64,000 nucleotides of DNA, from contig NZ_NERX01000007.1 in assembly GCF_003063335.1 (NCBI RefSeq), forward strand, positions 1 through 64,000. Reading direction: 5' to 3'. Shown here piece after piece: positions 25,277 through 34,118 of this stretch. The position numbers and the translations under genes are program-made. Below the pieces are notes generated by a model. That model worked only from the letters and a program-made list of their open reading frames with translations. It was not told the origin of the DNA and did not search any database. Numbering within the stretch: position 1 is the first letter of the stretch; the number at the start of each line of letters is the position of its first letter. The DNA is from Limnohabitans sp. MMS-10A-192. GTDB taxonomy: Bacteria; Pseudomonadota; Gammaproteobacteria; Burkholderiales; Burkholderiaceae_C.

Positions 25277-26650
25277 TTACAGCGGCCAGACCGAGCCCTG
25301 TTCGGGCACGAGCGCTCGCCACTTGATCTCGTGCTCGATGCGCTGGCGCAGCATGTCGGACGCTTCGCGCTCGCCGTGCACCACAAAGACTTGCCCGGGG
25401 GCACTGGGCATTTTGTGCAACCAACTGAGCAATTGGTTGGCATCGGCATGGGCCGAAGCCGATTCGATCTGCATCACTTCCGCCCGCACCGCCACATCCT
25501 GCGCATGGATGCGGATGGTGTGGCTACCACCGGCCAGCCAAGCGCCGCGTGTGCCCGGTGCTTGGTAGCCCGTCAAGATGATCATGTTGCGGTGATCGCC
25601 CGCGTACTGCGCCAAGTGGTGCAGCACGCGCCCACCGGTGGCCATGCCGCTGGCCGCCAGGATGACCATGGGGCCATGCCGCTTGGCCAGAGACTTCGAT
25701 TGCTCGGGCGTCTCCAGCATGGTGGCCACATGGTCCATGTGGCGCACTTCCTGCTCGCTCAGTCGGTGCTCGCCCGGGTGTTTTGAAAACAATGCGGTGG
25801 TGTGGATGGCCATGGGGCTGTCCAGAAAAATCGGCAAACCGTGCGGGATCTCACCAGCGGCTTTGAGCTGCGCAATCGTGTGCAGCACCGCTTGTGCGCG
25901 CCCGACGGCAAACACGGGCACCACCGCCACACCGCCCCGTGCGGCCAGCTTGTGCAGCAAGGGGCCGAGTTCAGCGAACAGTTTTTCTTTGGGGTGCTGG
26001 CGATCGCCATAGGTGGACTCGATCAGCACGGTGTCCGCTTGTGGTGGGGGCTCGGGCGGGTTCATCAGTGGATCGTCGGGGCGCCCCAAGTCGCCCGAGA
26101 ACAAGATGCGCCGACCGGCCACATCCAGCAGCAAGCTCGCCGCACCGAGGATGTGCCCGGCGGGTTGGAAGCGGGCTTTCCAGCCTTGGATGGGCTCGAA
26201 CCATTGGCCTTGGCGCTCGGCGTGCAATTGCTTGAGGCTGTTGATCGCTTCCTGCTTGGTGTACAGGGGCAGGGCGGGCGCGTGCTTGGAAAAGCCATGC
26301 CGGTTGGCAAAGAAAGCGTCTTCTTCTTGAATGTGGCCACTGTCGGGCAGCAAGATGGCCGCCAGGTCGCAGGTGCCTGCAGTGGCATGCACCCGACCTT
26401 GGAAGCCGTTTTTGACCAGCAGTGGCAAATACCCGCTGTGGTCCAAGTGCGCGTGGGTCAGCACCACCGCGTTGATCTGGCTGGGCGCTACCGGCAGTGG
26501 GCCCCAGTTGCGCAGGCGCAGTTGTTTGTAGCCCTGAAACAGACCGCAATCGACCAGCAGGCGCTTTCCTTTGTGCTCGACCAGGTATTTGGAGCCGGTG
26601 ACGGTGTCGGCTCCGCCGAGGAAGGTGATGGTGGCGCTCATGCTTGGCAT
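25277..26650 (-). CDS. MBL-fold hydrolase with beta-CASP and RNA-specificity domains
   Basis: This is a 457-residue metallo-beta-lactamase-fold protein of the CPSF/RNase-type branch. It has 'TFLGGADTVTGSKYLVEH' at the start, the metal motif LTHAHLDHSG (about 64-73), 'GHILGAASLLLDVAGRRILFSGDLGRPDDPLM', a beta-CASP insert (about 205-380) and the C-terminal RNA-specificity motifs 'SASAHADANQLLSWL' and 'VFVVHGEREASD'. Bacterial homologues are predicted exo- or endoribonucleases; the substrate here is unproven. An alternative ATG at 26641 would remove three residues. It follows dnaJ after a 15-bp hairpin. Confidence 0.85.
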   Translation of the reverse strand: MPSMSATITFLGGADTVTGSKYLVEHKGKRLLVDCGLFQGYKQLRLRNWGPLPVAPSQINAVVLTHAHLDHSGYLPLLVKNGFQGRVHATAGTCDLAAILLPDSGHIQEEDAFFANRHGFSKHAPALPLYTKQEAINSLKQLHAERQGQWFEPIQGWKARFQPAGHILGAASLLLDVAGRRILFSGDLGRPDDPLMNPPEPPPQADTVLIESTYGDRQHPKEKLFAELGPLLHKLAARGGVAVVPVFAVGRAQAVLHTIAQLKAAGEIPHGLPIFLDSPMAIHTTALFSKHPGEHRLSEQEVRHMDHVATMLETPEQSKSLAKRHGPMVILAASGMATGGRVLHHLAQYAGDHRNMIILTGYQAPGTRGAWLAGGSHTIRIHAQDVAVRAEVMQIESASAHADANQLLSWLHKMPSAPGQVFVVHGEREASDMLRQRIEHEIKWRALVPEQGSVWPL

Positions 26651-26666
26651 GGTGGCCGCAAAAGAG

Positions 26667-26700
26667 CAAAGGCTGTTTGACCTGAGTCAAACAGCCTTTG
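26667..26700 (-). terminator. Strong 15-bp hairpin downstream of dnaJ
   Basis: CAAAGGCTGTTTGAC (26667-26681) pairs perfectly with GTCAAACAGCCTTTG (26686-26700) around a CTGA loop. On the minus strand it is followed by CTCTTTT, so it probably terminates dnaKJ transcription before the MBL-fold gene that begins 17 bp later. Confidence 0.7.
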
Positions 26701-26723
26701 TGCGGGCACAGCGTGGGGTGAGG

Positions 26724-26822
26724 GTCATGGATCCCGGCTCGGAGGCCGGGATGACAAACGCAATGGACAGCGTGTTGGGATGTCGACTTGGTTTGTCACC
26801 CCGGACTTGATCCGGGGTCCAT
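26724..26822. repeat. Intergenic palindromic repeat, copy C (split)
   Basis: Two half-elements occur here. 26724-26755 runs GTCATGGATCCCGGC...GCCGGGATGAC. 26795-26822 has the CACCCCGGACTTGATCCGGGG palindrome of the other half. They are separated by about 40 bp, as if the 68-bp unit had been expanded or two copies partly lost. It lies between the dnaJ stop and the hairpin. Confidence 0.7.
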
Positions 26823-26845
26823 CCCTTGCAGTTTGAATGCGCGGA

Positions 26846-27982
26846 TCACCCGCCGAAAAAGCCCTTGAGCTTGTCGGTCCAGCCTTCACCGGAGGGCTGG
26901 TGTTTGCCGCCGCCTTTTTGGATCGAGTCCTCGAACTCCTTGAGCAGCTTTTTCTGGTGCTCGGTGAGTTTGACCGGGGTCTCGACGGTGATGTGGCAAT
27001 ACAAATCGCCGGGGTAGCTGCCGCGCACGCCCTTGATGCCTTTGCCGCGGATGCGGAACTGCTTGCCGGTTTGCGTGCCTTCGGGGATGTCAATCGCCGC
27101 TTTGCCGCCCAGTGTGGGCACTTCGATCTCGCCACCCAAAGCGGCTTTGCTGAAGCTGATTGGCACCGCGCAATGCAGGTCGTCGCCGTCGCGCTCGAAA
27201 ATCGAATGCTTCTTGAGGCGGATCTCGATGAACAGGTCGCCAGGTGGGCCACCATTCGTACCCGGCTCGCCGTTGCCCGCGCTGCGGATGCGCATGCCGT
27301 CGTCGATACCGGCCGGGATTTTGACTTCCAGCGTCTTTTGTTTTTTGATCTTGCCCTGGCCGTGGCAGCTGGTGCAGGGCTCGGGGATGATCTTGCCGGT
27401 GCCTCGGCAATGCGGGCAGGTTTGCTGGACGCTGAAAAAGCCCTGGCGCATCTGCACCTGACCTTGCCCGTGGCAGGTGGAACAGGTCTTGGCGCTGGTG
27501 CCGGGTTTGGCGCCGCTGCCGTGACAAGTGTCGCACTCGTCCCAGCCGGGGATGCGCAGCTGCGAGTCCTTGCCGTTGGCCGCTTCTTCAAGCGTGATCT
27601 CCATCGCGTAGCTCAGGTCGGCCCCGCGGAAGACCTGACGGCCACCGCCACGGCCACCACGCCCTTGGCCACCAAAGATGTCGCCAAAGATGTCGCCAAA
27701 CGCATCACCGAAGCCACCACCAAAGCCTTCGGCACCCCCACGCATATTGGGGTCCACACCGGCGTGGCCGTGCTGGTCGTAGGCCGCACGTTTTTGCGGG
27801 TCCGACAGCATCTCGTAGGCCTCTTTGACCTCTTTGAACTTGGCTTCGGCGTCCTTGGCTGCGTCGCCCTGATTGCGGTCAGGGTGGAACTTCATCGCCA
27901 GCTTGCGATAGGACTTCTTGATGTCTTCGTCCGAGGCGTTTTTGGCAACGCCCAGCACTTCGTAAAAATCTCGTTTGGCCAT
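26846..27982 (-). CDS. dnaJ: Chaperone DnaJ
   Basis: This 378-residue Hsp40 co-chaperone stimulates DnaK ATPase and delivers unfolded clients. The J domain carries HPD at residues 33-35. A Gly/Phe-rich region (about 75-110) follows, then the zinc domain with four CxxCxGxG repeats starting at residue 150 ([32 protein letters not shown]), and the C-terminal substrate-binding domain. It lies 105 bp downstream of dnaK, with two hairpins in the gap and no separate heat-shock promoter visible, so it is presumably expressed by read-through from dnaK. Confidence 0.97.
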   Translation of the reverse strand: MAKRDFYEVLGVAKNASDEDIKKSYRKLAMKFHPDRNQGDAAKDAEAKFKEVKEAYEMLSDPQKRAAYDQHGHAGVDPNMRGGAEGFGGGFGDAFGDIFGDIFGGQGRGGRGGGRQVFRGADLSYAMEITLEEAANGKDSQLRIPGWDECDTCHGSGAKPGTSAKTCSTCHGQGQVQMRQGFFSVQQTCPHCRGTGKIIPEPCTSCHGQGKIKKQKTLEVKIPAGIDDGMRIRSAGNGEPGTNGGPPGDLFIEIRLKKHSIFERDGDDLHCAVPISFSKAALGGEIEVPTLGGKAAIDIPEGTQTGKQFRIRGKGIKGVRGSYPGDLYCHITVETPVKLTEHQKKLLKEFEDSIQKGGGKHQPSGEGWTDKLKGFFGG

Positions 27983-28021
27983 GTGGGAATCAAACCGTTA
28001 GAACAAGAACGCCGCGAAGGC

Positions 28022-28074
28022 GATTCAGTCACCTGAATCAGCTTGCGCGGCGGGACTGCGGCCAGTGGCCGCAG
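28022..28074 (-). other. Tandem hairpins in the dnaK-dnaJ spacer
   Basis: CTGCGGCC (28056-28063) pairs with GGCCGCAG (28067-28074), and GATTCAG (28022-28028) pairs with CTGAATC (28033-28039). Neither has a U-tract. They probably act as mRNA-processing or partial-termination elements that set the DnaK:DnaJ ratio. Confidence 0.6.
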
Positions 28075-28087
28075 CAGGAGACGGGCA

Positions 28088-30007
28088 TCAGCCCTTTTTG
28101 ACTTCCTTGACTTCAGCGTCCACGACGTTGTCGTCTTGTGGTTTGGCTTGCTCGGCGCCTGCGCCCGCAGCGGCTTGCTGCGCTTGCATGTCGGCATAGA
28201 CCTTCTCGCCCAGCTTCTGGCTGGCCGTCATCAGGGCTTCTGTCTTGGCTTCGATGGCGTCTTTGTCTTCGCCTTTCAACACTTCTTCCAGGTCTTTGGC
28301 TGCGGCTTCGATGGCTTCTTTTTCAGCCGCTTCGATCTTGTCGCCATGCTCGGTCAGGCTCTTCTTGACGCTGTGCACGGCGGCTTCGCCCGCGTTGCGT
28401 GCTTGCACCAGTTCGAGTTTTTTCTTGTCTTCGGCAGCGTTCAGCTCGGCGTCTTTCACCATCTGCTGGATTTCTTCTTCCGACAGGCCCGAATTGGCCT
28501 TGATGGTGATCTTGTTTTCCTTGCCGGTGCCTTTGTCTTTGGCGCCCACGTGCAAGATGCCGTTGGCGTCGATGTCGAAAGACACTTCGATCTGGGGCGT
28601 GCCACGCGCTGCGGGTGGGATGCCTTCGAGGTTGAATTCACCCAGCGCCTTGTTGCCCGAAGCGATCTCGCGCTCGCCCTGGAACACCTTGATGGTCACG
28701 GCCGGCTGGTTGTCTTCAGCGGTTGAGAAGGTCTGTGCGAACTTGGTGGGGATCGTGGTGTTCTTGGTGATCATCTTGGTCATGACACCGCCCATGGTCT
28801 CGATGCCCAAAGACAAAGGTGTCACGTCCAGCAGCAGCACGTCCTTGCGGTCGCCCGAGAGCACCTGGCCCTGGATGGCAGCGCCCACGGCCACGGCTTC
28901 GTCAGGGTTCACGTCTTTGCGTGGCTCCTGGCCAAAGAATTCTTTGACTTTCTCTTGCACCTTGGGCATGCGCGACATGCCGCCGACCAGGATCACGTCG
29001 TGGATGTCGGAGACCGACACGCCAGCGTCCTTGATGGCCATGCGGCAAGGGGCGATGGTGCGCTCAATCAGCTCTTCCACCAACTGCTCCAGCTTGGCGC
29101 GGGTCAGCTTGACGTTCAGGTGCTTGGGGCCTGTGGCGTCAGCGGTGATGTAGGGCAGGTTGACGTCGGTCGATGCGGAGCTGGACAGCTCGATCTTGGC
29201 CTTTTCGGCGGCTTCTTTCAGACGCTGCAAGGCCAGCACGTCTTTGGCCAGATCGACGCCGGACTCTTTCTTGAACTCGGCAATGATGAAGTCGATGATG
29301 CGCTGGTCGAAGTCTTCGCCGCCCAGGAAGGTGTCACCGTTGGTGGACAACACTTCGAATTGCTTTTCACCGTCGACGTCGGCGATCTCGATGATGGACA
29401 CGTCGAACGTGCCGCCACCCAGGTCATACACGGCGATCTTGCGGTCGCCCTTTTCATTCTTGTCCAGACCGAAAGCCAAAGCTGCGGCGGTGGGTTCGTT
29501 GATGATGCGCTTGACGTCCAGGCCAGCGATGCGGCCAGCGTCTTTGGTGGCTTGGCGCTGGGCGTCGTTGAAGTACGCGGGCACCGTGATCACGGCTTCG
29601 GTCACTTCTTCGCCGAGGTAGTCTTCGGCGGTTTTCTTCATCTTGCGCAGGATCTCAGCGCTGATCTGTGGTGGGGCCATTTTCTGGCCGCGCACTTCCA
29701 CCCAGGCGTCGCCGTTGTCGGCTTTGGCGATGGTGTAAGGCATCAGGTCGATGTCTTTTTGCACTTCTTTTTCGGCGAACTTGCGGCCGATCAAACGCTT
29801 GACGGCGTACAAGGTGTTGCGGGGGTTGGTGACCGCCTGGCGCTTGGCCGAGGCACCGACCAGAATTTCGCCGTCTTCTTGGTACGCAATGATCGAAGGC
29901 GTGGTGCGAGCGCCTTCGGCGTTCTCGATCACTTTGGTCGTGTTGCCTTCCATGATGGCCACGCACGAGTTGGTGGTGCCCAAGTCAATACCGATGATTC
30001 TTCCCAT
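28088..30007 (-). CDS. dnaK: Chaperone DnaK (Hsp70)
   Basis: This 639-residue ATP-dependent chaperone is of normal length. The nucleotide-binding domain starts [17 protein letters not shown] and includes '[11 protein letters not shown]', '[17 protein letters not shown]' and '[13 protein letters not shown]'. The interdomain linker '[16 protein letters not shown]' follows, then the peptide-binding domain and a helical lid ending in the acidic EVKEVKKG tail. The gene order grpE-dnaK-dnaJ is standard. A sigma-32-like promoter lies just upstream of the gene in addition to the one before grpE. Confidence 0.98.
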   Translation of the reverse strand: MGRIIGIDLGTTNSCVAIMEGNTTKVIENAEGARTTPSIIAYQEDGEILVGASAKRQAVTNPRNTLYAVKRLIGRKFAEKEVQKDIDLMPYTIAKADNGDAWVEVRGQKMAPPQISAEILRKMKKTAEDYLGEEVTEAVITVPAYFNDAQRQATKDAGRIAGLDVKRIINEPTAAALAFGLDKNEKGDRKIAVYDLGGGTFDVSIIEIADVDGEKQFEVLSTNGDTFLGGEDFDQRIIDFIIAEFKKESGVDLAKDVLALQRLKEAAEKAKIELSSSASTDVNLPYITADATGPKHLNVKLTRAKLEQLVEELIERTIAPCRMAIKDAGVSVSDIHDVILVGGMSRMPKVQEKVKEFFGQEPRKDVNPDEAVAVGAAIQGQVLSGDRKDVLLLDVTPLSLGIETMGGVMTKMITKNTTIPTKFAQTFSTAEDNQPAVTIKVFQGEREIASGNKALGEFNLEGIPPAARGTPQIEVSFDIDANGILHVGAKDKGTGKENKITIKANSGLSEEEIQQMVKDAELNAAEDKKKLELVQARNAGEAAVHSVKKSLTEHGDKIEAAEKEAIEAAAKDLEEVLKGEDKDAIEAKTEALMTASQKLGEKVYADMQAQQAAAGAGAEQAKPQDDNVVDAEVKEVKKG

Positions 30008-30047
30008 GATGATTCTCCAAAATTCAGTGAAAGTGCAGATGTTCTGC

Positions 30048-30075
30048 AGGTGGGGTGGGGTGGAAACTTTTCAAG
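30048..30075 (-). promoter_or_regulatory. Sigma-32-type heat-shock promoter of dnaK
   Basis: On the minus strand CTTGAAA (30075-30069) is followed after 13 bases by CCCCACCT (30055-30048). This is close to the RpoH consensus (CTTGAAA, 11-16 bases, CCCCATnT). The predicted RNA start is about 35 bp upstream of the dnaK ATG. Confidence 0.7.
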
Positions 30076-30105
30076 TCCCCACACGCCAAAAAAGGTTTTT
30101 TACTT

Positions 30106-30173
30106 GTCATGCCGGACTTGATCCGGCATCCATCTTCTTGAAGTCATGGACCCCGGATCAAGTCCGGGGTGAC
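30106..30173. repeat. Intergenic palindromic repeat, copy D
   Basis: This 68-bp element begins GTCATGCCGGACTTGATCC and ends GTGAC. It contains two palindromes, TGCCGGA/TCCGGCA and ACCCCGGA/TCCGGGGT. It lies between grpE and the dnaK promoter on the transcribed path of grpE. Confidence 0.85.
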
Positions 30174-30196
30174 ACTGGGCGTTAAATCGCTTGCGT

Positions 30197-30757
30197 TTAT
30201 TTGGGCGCGGTGACCGTCACCAGCGCCGGACGCAGCACGCGCTCGGCGATCAGGTAGCCCTTTTGCAACACGCTGACCACGGTGTTGGCTTCCTGCTCGG
30301 CCGGCACCACGCTGATGGCTTGGTGGTGGTGCGGGTCGAACTTGGTGCCTGCAGGCGGGGCGATCTCGACCACTTTGTTGCGCTCCAGCGCGCTTTTCAG
30401 CTGGCGCAGGGTGGCCTCAGAGCCTTCGCGGATCTGCTCCAGCGTGGCGTTGGGGATGGCCAAACCGGCTTCCAGACTGTCCAGCACGGGCAGCAGGCTG
30501 TCGGCGAAACCTTCGACGGCAAACTTGCGGGCCTTGCTGATCTCTTCGTCAGCGCGGCGGCGGGCGTTTTGCACATCGGCCTGGGCGCGCAGGTACTGGT
30601 CGGCCAAGTCGGCGTTTTGGGCCTTCAGGTTGGCCAGTTCGGCTTGCGCATCGGCCAGTGGATCGGCCAGTGGATCGGTCGGGGTCATGGCCGCCGCAGC
30701 CGCCAGTTCTTCGTCGCTCAAGGGTTTGTTTTCGGGGTTTTGAGTAGCTTCTGACAT
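30197..30757 (-). CDS. grpE: Nucleotide exchange factor GrpE
   Basis: This is a 186-residue DnaK nucleotide exchange factor. After a disordered N-terminus ([18 protein letters not shown]) comes the long dimerising helix ('[44 protein letters not shown]'). The beta-domain pattern '[44 protein letters not shown]' is diagnostic. The direct repeat PLADPLADA near residue 32 comes from a short duplicated DNA segment. ATG 30757 is chosen over an upstream start at 30790 that would fall inside the promoter leader. A sigma-32 promoter lies directly upstream. Confidence 0.95.
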   Translation of the reverse strand: MSEATQNPENKPLSDEELAAAAAMTPTDPLADPLADAQAELANLKAQNADLADQYLRAQADVQNARRRADEEISKARKFAVEGFADSLLPVLDSLEAGLAIPNATLEQIREGSEATLRQLKSALERNKVVEIAPPAGTKFDPHHHQAISVVPAEQEANTVVSVLQKGYLIAERVLRPALVTVTAPK

Positions 30758-30792
30758 GAACAATGTCCGCAAAAAAGAAATTAACCCCATAC

Positions 30793-30820
30793 AAGTAGGG
30801 GTTCTGAAAGGGGTTTCAAG
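30793..30820 (-). promoter_or_regulatory. Sigma-32-type heat-shock promoter of grpE
   Basis: On the minus strand CTTGAAA (30820-30814) is followed after 12 bases by CCCCTACTT (30801-30793). The match to the RpoH consensus is good, and the predicted RNA start lies about 28 bp upstream of ATG 30757. A short inverted repeat AACCCC/GGGGTT (30783-30788, 30798-30803) overlaps the -10 region. Confidence 0.75.
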
Positions 30821-30857
30821 AGGTCGCTGATGAAAAATCGGGGCGCGGGTCGCAAGT

Positions 30858-30884
30858 GGACCCCGGATCTACGTCCGGGGTGAC
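30858..30884. repeat. Half copy of the intergenic palindromic repeat (E)
   Basis: GGACCCCGGA and TCCGGGGTGAC are arranged as one palindromic half of the GTCAT...ATGAC family. The other half is missing. It lies in the 214-bp gap between the FKBP gene and the grpE promoter. A weak 62-codon frame crosses this gap and is not called. Confidence 0.65.
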
Positions 30885-31034
30885 ATGCGAGGGGCGATCC
30901 GACCTGACGCGAAAGAGTCGTTTCAACGTGCCGCGCAGAGCCGTTTCGGGACGAAATGCGCGGCCGTACAGGTAGCTGGCCCAACACGCCTTGGCATCAA
31001 ACACCCTGACGGCAGCCGTGTGCCGACCTGGCGC

Positions 31035-31385
31035 TCAGTTCAGTGCCAACAATTCCACGTCAAATTTCAAGGTGGCGTTCGGGGGGATCACGCCGCCAGC
31101 GCCGCGAGCGCCATAGCCCAGCTCCGAAGGGATGATCAGGGTGCGCTGACCGCCGACCTTCATGCCGGCCACGCCTTCGTCCCAACCCTTGATGACCATG
31201 CCTGCGCCCAGCGGGAACACGAAGGGGTCACGGCGGTCGCGGCTCGAATCGAACTTGGCGCCTTGCTGGCCGTCCTTGTAGAGCCAGCCGGTGTAGTGCA
31301 CGGTGACGTCCTGGCCTTTGGTCGCTTCTGCGCCTTCGCCCACGACGGTGTCTTCGTATTGCAGGCCGGATGGGGTGGTGTTCAT
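31035..31385 (-). CDS. FKBP-type peptidyl-prolyl cis-trans isomerase
   Basis: This is a 116-residue single-domain FKBP without a signal peptide, so it is cytoplasmic. It has the full fold: 'GEGAEATKGQDVTVHYTGWLYKDGQQGAKFDSSRDRRDPFVFPLGAGMVIKGWDEGVAGMKVGGQRTLIIPSELGYGARGAGGVIPPNATLKFDVELLAL'. The active-site residues expected of FKBP12-type enzymes (Tyr in VHYTG, FDSS, the VIKGW Trp, ELGYG Tyr) are present. It catalyses prolyl isomerisation in protein folding. It lies upstream of grpE on the same strand, 214 bp away. Confidence 0.92.
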   Translation of the reverse strand: MNTTPSGLQYEDTVVGEGAEATKGQDVTVHYTGWLYKDGQQGAKFDSSRDRRDPFVFPLGAGMVIKGWDEGVAGMKVGGQRTLIIPSELGYGARGAGGVIPPNATLKFDVELLALN

Positions 31386-31449
31386 GGTGAGCTTTCTGTG
31401 AATGCGCGAGGCCTGAAACGGTGGCCTCGCTGCGTGCGTAAACCCAAAA

Positions 31450-32622
31450 TTATGCCAGCAGGCCCCGCCGTGCTAGATCGCGCATCAAGGCGCTGATGCC
31501 ATAGACCCAGGCAGAGGCCTGGTCCGAGGTGGTGATGGTGTTGGTCAAAGTGCCCAGCTTGGGGGTGGACACGCTCACCACATCGCCCACCACATGGGTA
31601 AAGCCCTGGCCCGGGCCATGCCGGTCTTGCGTGGGCGCAAACATGGTGCCCAAGAACAGCATCATGCCGTCCGGGTACTGGTGGCAAGGGCCCATGGCCT
31701 GGCCCACCAGGTCGAGTGGGTCGCGGCTGATCTGGCTCAGGGAGCTGCTGCCTTGCATCACAAAGCCCTCGGGGCCTTGCACCTTCAGGCTCAGGTCGCA
31801 CTGGCGCACATCGTCGATGCCAAAGTGCGCGTCGAACAAACGGATGAAGGGGCCGATCGCGCAGCTGGCGTTGTTGTCCTTGGCCTTGCCCAGCAACAGG
31901 GCGCTGCGGCCTTCAAAGTCGCGCAGATTCACGTCGTTGCCTAAGCTGGCACCGACCACCTCGCCACGCGAGTTGACGGCCAGCACGATTTCGGGCTCGG
32001 GGTTGTTCCATTGGCTGCCGGGGTGAATGCCCGCCAGTGCCCCTGTGCCGATGGCGCTCATGGGCTGCGACTTGGTGAAGATCTCGGCGTCTGGACCAAT
32101 GCCCACCTCCAGGTATTGCGACCACATGCCCTGGGCCAGCAACACCTCTTTGAGCTTGGCCGACTCGGGCGAGCCGGGTTTGACACTGCGCAGGTTGTCG
32201 CCAATCACGGCCACCACGGCCTGGCGCACGGCCTCGGCCTTGCTGGCGTCGCCACGGGCTTGCTCTTCGATCACCCGCTCCAGCATGCTGGCCACAAAAG
32301 TCACGCCCGCAGCCTTGATGGCCTGCAGGTCGCAAGGGGCCATGAACCAAGGCGCCGACGCATCCAGCTGCGGCGCTTGCGAGTTGGTCAGCACATCGGC
32401 GGTTTGGGCCAGCACGGGCGCTTTGCCGGAGGCGATGAACTGACGCACTTGCGTGGCGGTCTGCGGCAATTCGAGCAGTTGGCTGCTGGTGGGGGCCAAG
32501 CCAGACAAATCGAACACTTGGCCATCATGGATGCTGACAAGGGTGGCCCCCAGGCCAGCTTGCCACATGCGCCCGATCAGGCAGGCTTGTGAAGGGTCGG
32601 TGGGCAAAGCAGTTTGGTTCAT
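31450..32622 (-). CDS. Fumarylacetoacetate hydrolase family protein (COG3970-like)
   Basis: This is a 390-residue protein. The N-terminal half has 'GATLVSIHDGQVFDLSGLAPT'. The C-terminal FAH-type catalytic domain has the metal-binding 'NNPEPEIVLAVNSRGEVVGASLGNDVNLRDFEGRSALLLGKAKDNNASCAIGPFI', including the E-x-E and Asp ligands typical of this fold. It fits the longer COG3970 group, often annotated as 2-keto-3-deoxy-sugar-acid dehydratases or hydrolases; the substrate is not determined. ATG 32622 (MNQTALPTDPSQACLIGRMW) is chosen, since upstream in-frame sequence to 32763 looks non-coding. It ends 64 bp before the FKBP gene. Confidence 0.8.
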   Translation of the reverse strand: MNQTALPTDPSQACLIGRMWQAGLGATLVSIHDGQVFDLSGLAPTSSQLLELPQTATQVRQFIASGKAPVLAQTADVLTNSQAPQLDASAPWFMAPCDLQAIKAAGVTFVASMLERVIEEQARGDASKAEAVRQAVVAVIGDNLRSVKPGSPESAKLKEVLLAQGMWSQYLEVGIGPDAEIFTKSQPMSAIGTGALAGIHPGSQWNNPEPEIVLAVNSRGEVVGASLGNDVNLRDFEGRSALLLGKAKDNNASCAIGPFIRLFDAHFGIDDVRQCDLSLKVQGPEGFVMQGSSSLSQISRDPLDLVGQAMGPCHQYPDGMMLFLGTMFAPTQDRHGPGQGFTHVVGDVVSVSTPKLGTLTNTITTSDQASAWVYGISALMRDLARRGLLA

Positions 32623-32821
32623 GGCGGGTAGCAGGGATGGCTGAGATAGAAAAGAGCATGCCAGAGGCCTGTGCTGCATGCTGTCACGCAAGAGCGGCTT
32701 GCTGATAACACCGCACCCCCAAAAAAAGGAAGCAATTTGTTGCAAGCTTGTGCTTTGCATCACGGTTTGGCAGGGTTGATCGCGGTAAATTAAGAGCGTC
32801 TACAAACAAAGGATTTTTCAC

Positions 32822-33472
32822 ATGACACTTTCAACTCCCCTGAAAGCCACAGGCGCCTTGGTGTGCGGCTTGGCCATCTTGTTGTCCGGTTGCGCCACCG
32901 CAACTTCTGAGCAAAAAGGCGCAGGTACAGGTGCTTTGATTGGCGCAGTGGCTGGTCAGGTGCTGGGCCGCGATGCCAAGTCTTCGGCCATCGGTGCCGG
33001 CTTGGGCGCTTTGGGCGGCTACATCTGGTCCAAGAACATGGAAGACAAAAAGCGCGCCATGGAAGTGGCCACGGCTGGCACAGGCACTGTGGTCACGCAA
33101 ACGGCCGACAACCAGCTCAAACTGAGCATTCCAAACGACATCTCGTTTGCCACTGGGCGCCATGACATCCAGCCGCGCCTGATGCCGATCCTGGACCAGT
33201 TCGCACAAGGCCTGAACCAGCAGCCTTCCATGGAAGTGCGCATCGTGGGCCACACTGACAACACCGGTGGGGACGCCATCAACAACCCGCTTTCGGTCAA
33301 CCGTGCGCAAAGTGCGCGTGATTATTTGGTGTCGCGTGGGGTGAGCGCCAACCGCATGGCCATCGATGGTCGTGGCTCTCGTGAGCCGATTGCCGATAAC
33401 GCCAGCGAAGCGGGCCGTGCACGCAACCGCCGCATTGACATCTATTTGGCTGAGCGTTCTGCTGGCCGATAA
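32822..33472 (+). CDS. OmpA-family lipoprotein with glycine-zipper domain
   Basis: This is a 216-residue outer-membrane lipoprotein. The signal peptide ends in the lipobox LLSGC (Cys near residue 24). A glycine-zipper segment follows ('GAGTGALIGAVAGQVLGRDAKSSAIGAGLGALGGYIW', about 33-70). The C-terminal OmpA/Pal peptidoglycan-binding domain has 'ISFATGRHDIQPRLMPILDQFA', 'VGHTDNTGG' and 'NRAQSARDYLVSRGV...GRARNRRIDIYL'. It likely tethers the outer membrane to peptidoglycan (YiaD/YfiB type). It is convergent with marR and ends at a strong terminator. Confidence 0.9.
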   Translation: MTLSTPLKATGALVCGLAILLSGCATATSEQKGAGTGALIGAVAGQVLGRDAKSSAIGAGLGALGGYIWSKNMEDKKRAMEVATAGTGTVVTQTADNQLKLSIPNDISFATGRHDIQPRLMPILDQFAQGLNQQPSMEVRIVGHTDNTGGDAINNPLSVNRAQSARDYLVSRGVSANRMAIDGRGSREPIADNASEAGRARNRRIDIYLAERSAGR

Positions 33473-33491
33473 ACCACTGCCTTGAGTGTTG

Positions 33492-33529
33492 CAAGGCGTG
33501 CCCGCGCAAGTGGGCACGCCTTGTTTTTT
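33492..33529. terminator. Rho-independent terminator
   Basis: CAAGGCGTGCCC (33492-33503) pairs perfectly with GGGCACGCCTTG (33512-33523), followed by six Ts. It terminates the OmpA-family gene and may also stop the convergent marR-end transcript. Confidence 0.92.
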
Positions 33530-33569
33530 GGCGGGTGTCGGCCACGCAAGGTGAGTTGAACGGTTGGGC

Positions 33570-34109
33570 TCAGAGGTAAATTTTTTGCAGCAACGAGAGC
33601 AGTGTTTTGCGTTGTGCAGGCGTCAGGCGTGTGGTTTTTTCGACCTCCAGATCTGACGCGGTTTGTTCCGCCTGCACCATCAGGGTCTGGCCTTTGGCGG
33701 TGGCGTGCAGGCCCACGGCACGGCCATCGTGTGGGTGGGGTTTGCGTTCGATCAGGCCGCGCGACTCCAGCGACTGGATCAGGCCCACCAAGTTAGGGGG
33801 CAGCAAGTTCAAAGCGGCGCACAGCTGGCGCGAGGTCACGCCGGGGTTGTGGTGGATGGTGGTCATCACCGAAAAGTCCACGGGCTTGAGGCCATAAGGA
33901 GCCAGCCGTTCCAGGAAGAGCTCGATGATGCTCAGCGCTGCACGCCGGGCGTTGTAGCCCATCAGCGATTGCAGGTAGGAGGTGTCCACTTTGTCCACGG
34001 CCGCCACATCGCTGCCAACCGCCGGTTTGGCCGGTTTGGCCGTCTGGGCGGTGCGGCGTGGCGAAACCCTTTTGGAGGGCGCAGCAGGGTTGTCTTTGGC
34101 GCTGGGCAT
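33570..34109 (-). CDS. MarR family transcriptional regulator
   Basis: This is a 179-residue DNA-binding protein. A Lys/Pro-rich N-terminal tail of about 40 residues precedes the MarR fold: 'NARRAALSIIELFLERLAPYGLKPVDFSVMTTI', the winged helix 'VTSRQLCAALNLLPPNLVGLIQSLESRGLIERKPHPHDGRAVGLHATAKGQTLM' and a dimerisation tail. MarR proteins of hydroxycinnamate clusters (CouR, FerR, HcaR) are relieved by the CoA thioester, and the neighbourhood suggests the same here. It is the last gene of the minus-strand catabolic run, nine bases after the acyl-CoA dehydrogenase stop. Its operator may be the palindromes at 46355-46390. Confidence 0.85.
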   Translation of the reverse strand: MPSAKDNPAAPSKRVSPRRTAQTAKPAKPAVGSDVAAVDKVDTSYLQSLMGYNARRAALSIIELFLERLAPYGLKPVDFSVMTTIHHNPGVTSRQLCAALNLLPPNLVGLIQSLESRGLIERKPHPHDGRAVGLHATAKGQTLMVQAEQTASDLEVEKTTRLTPAQRKTLLSLLQKIYL

Positions 34110-34118
34110 GGCGGGTGA

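Noticed and set aside
30816..31004. 62-codon minus-strand frame with GTG start between the FKBP gene and grpE
   Set aside because: No recognisable family, and its 3' half runs through a copy of the palindromic repeat. Possible but unsupported.
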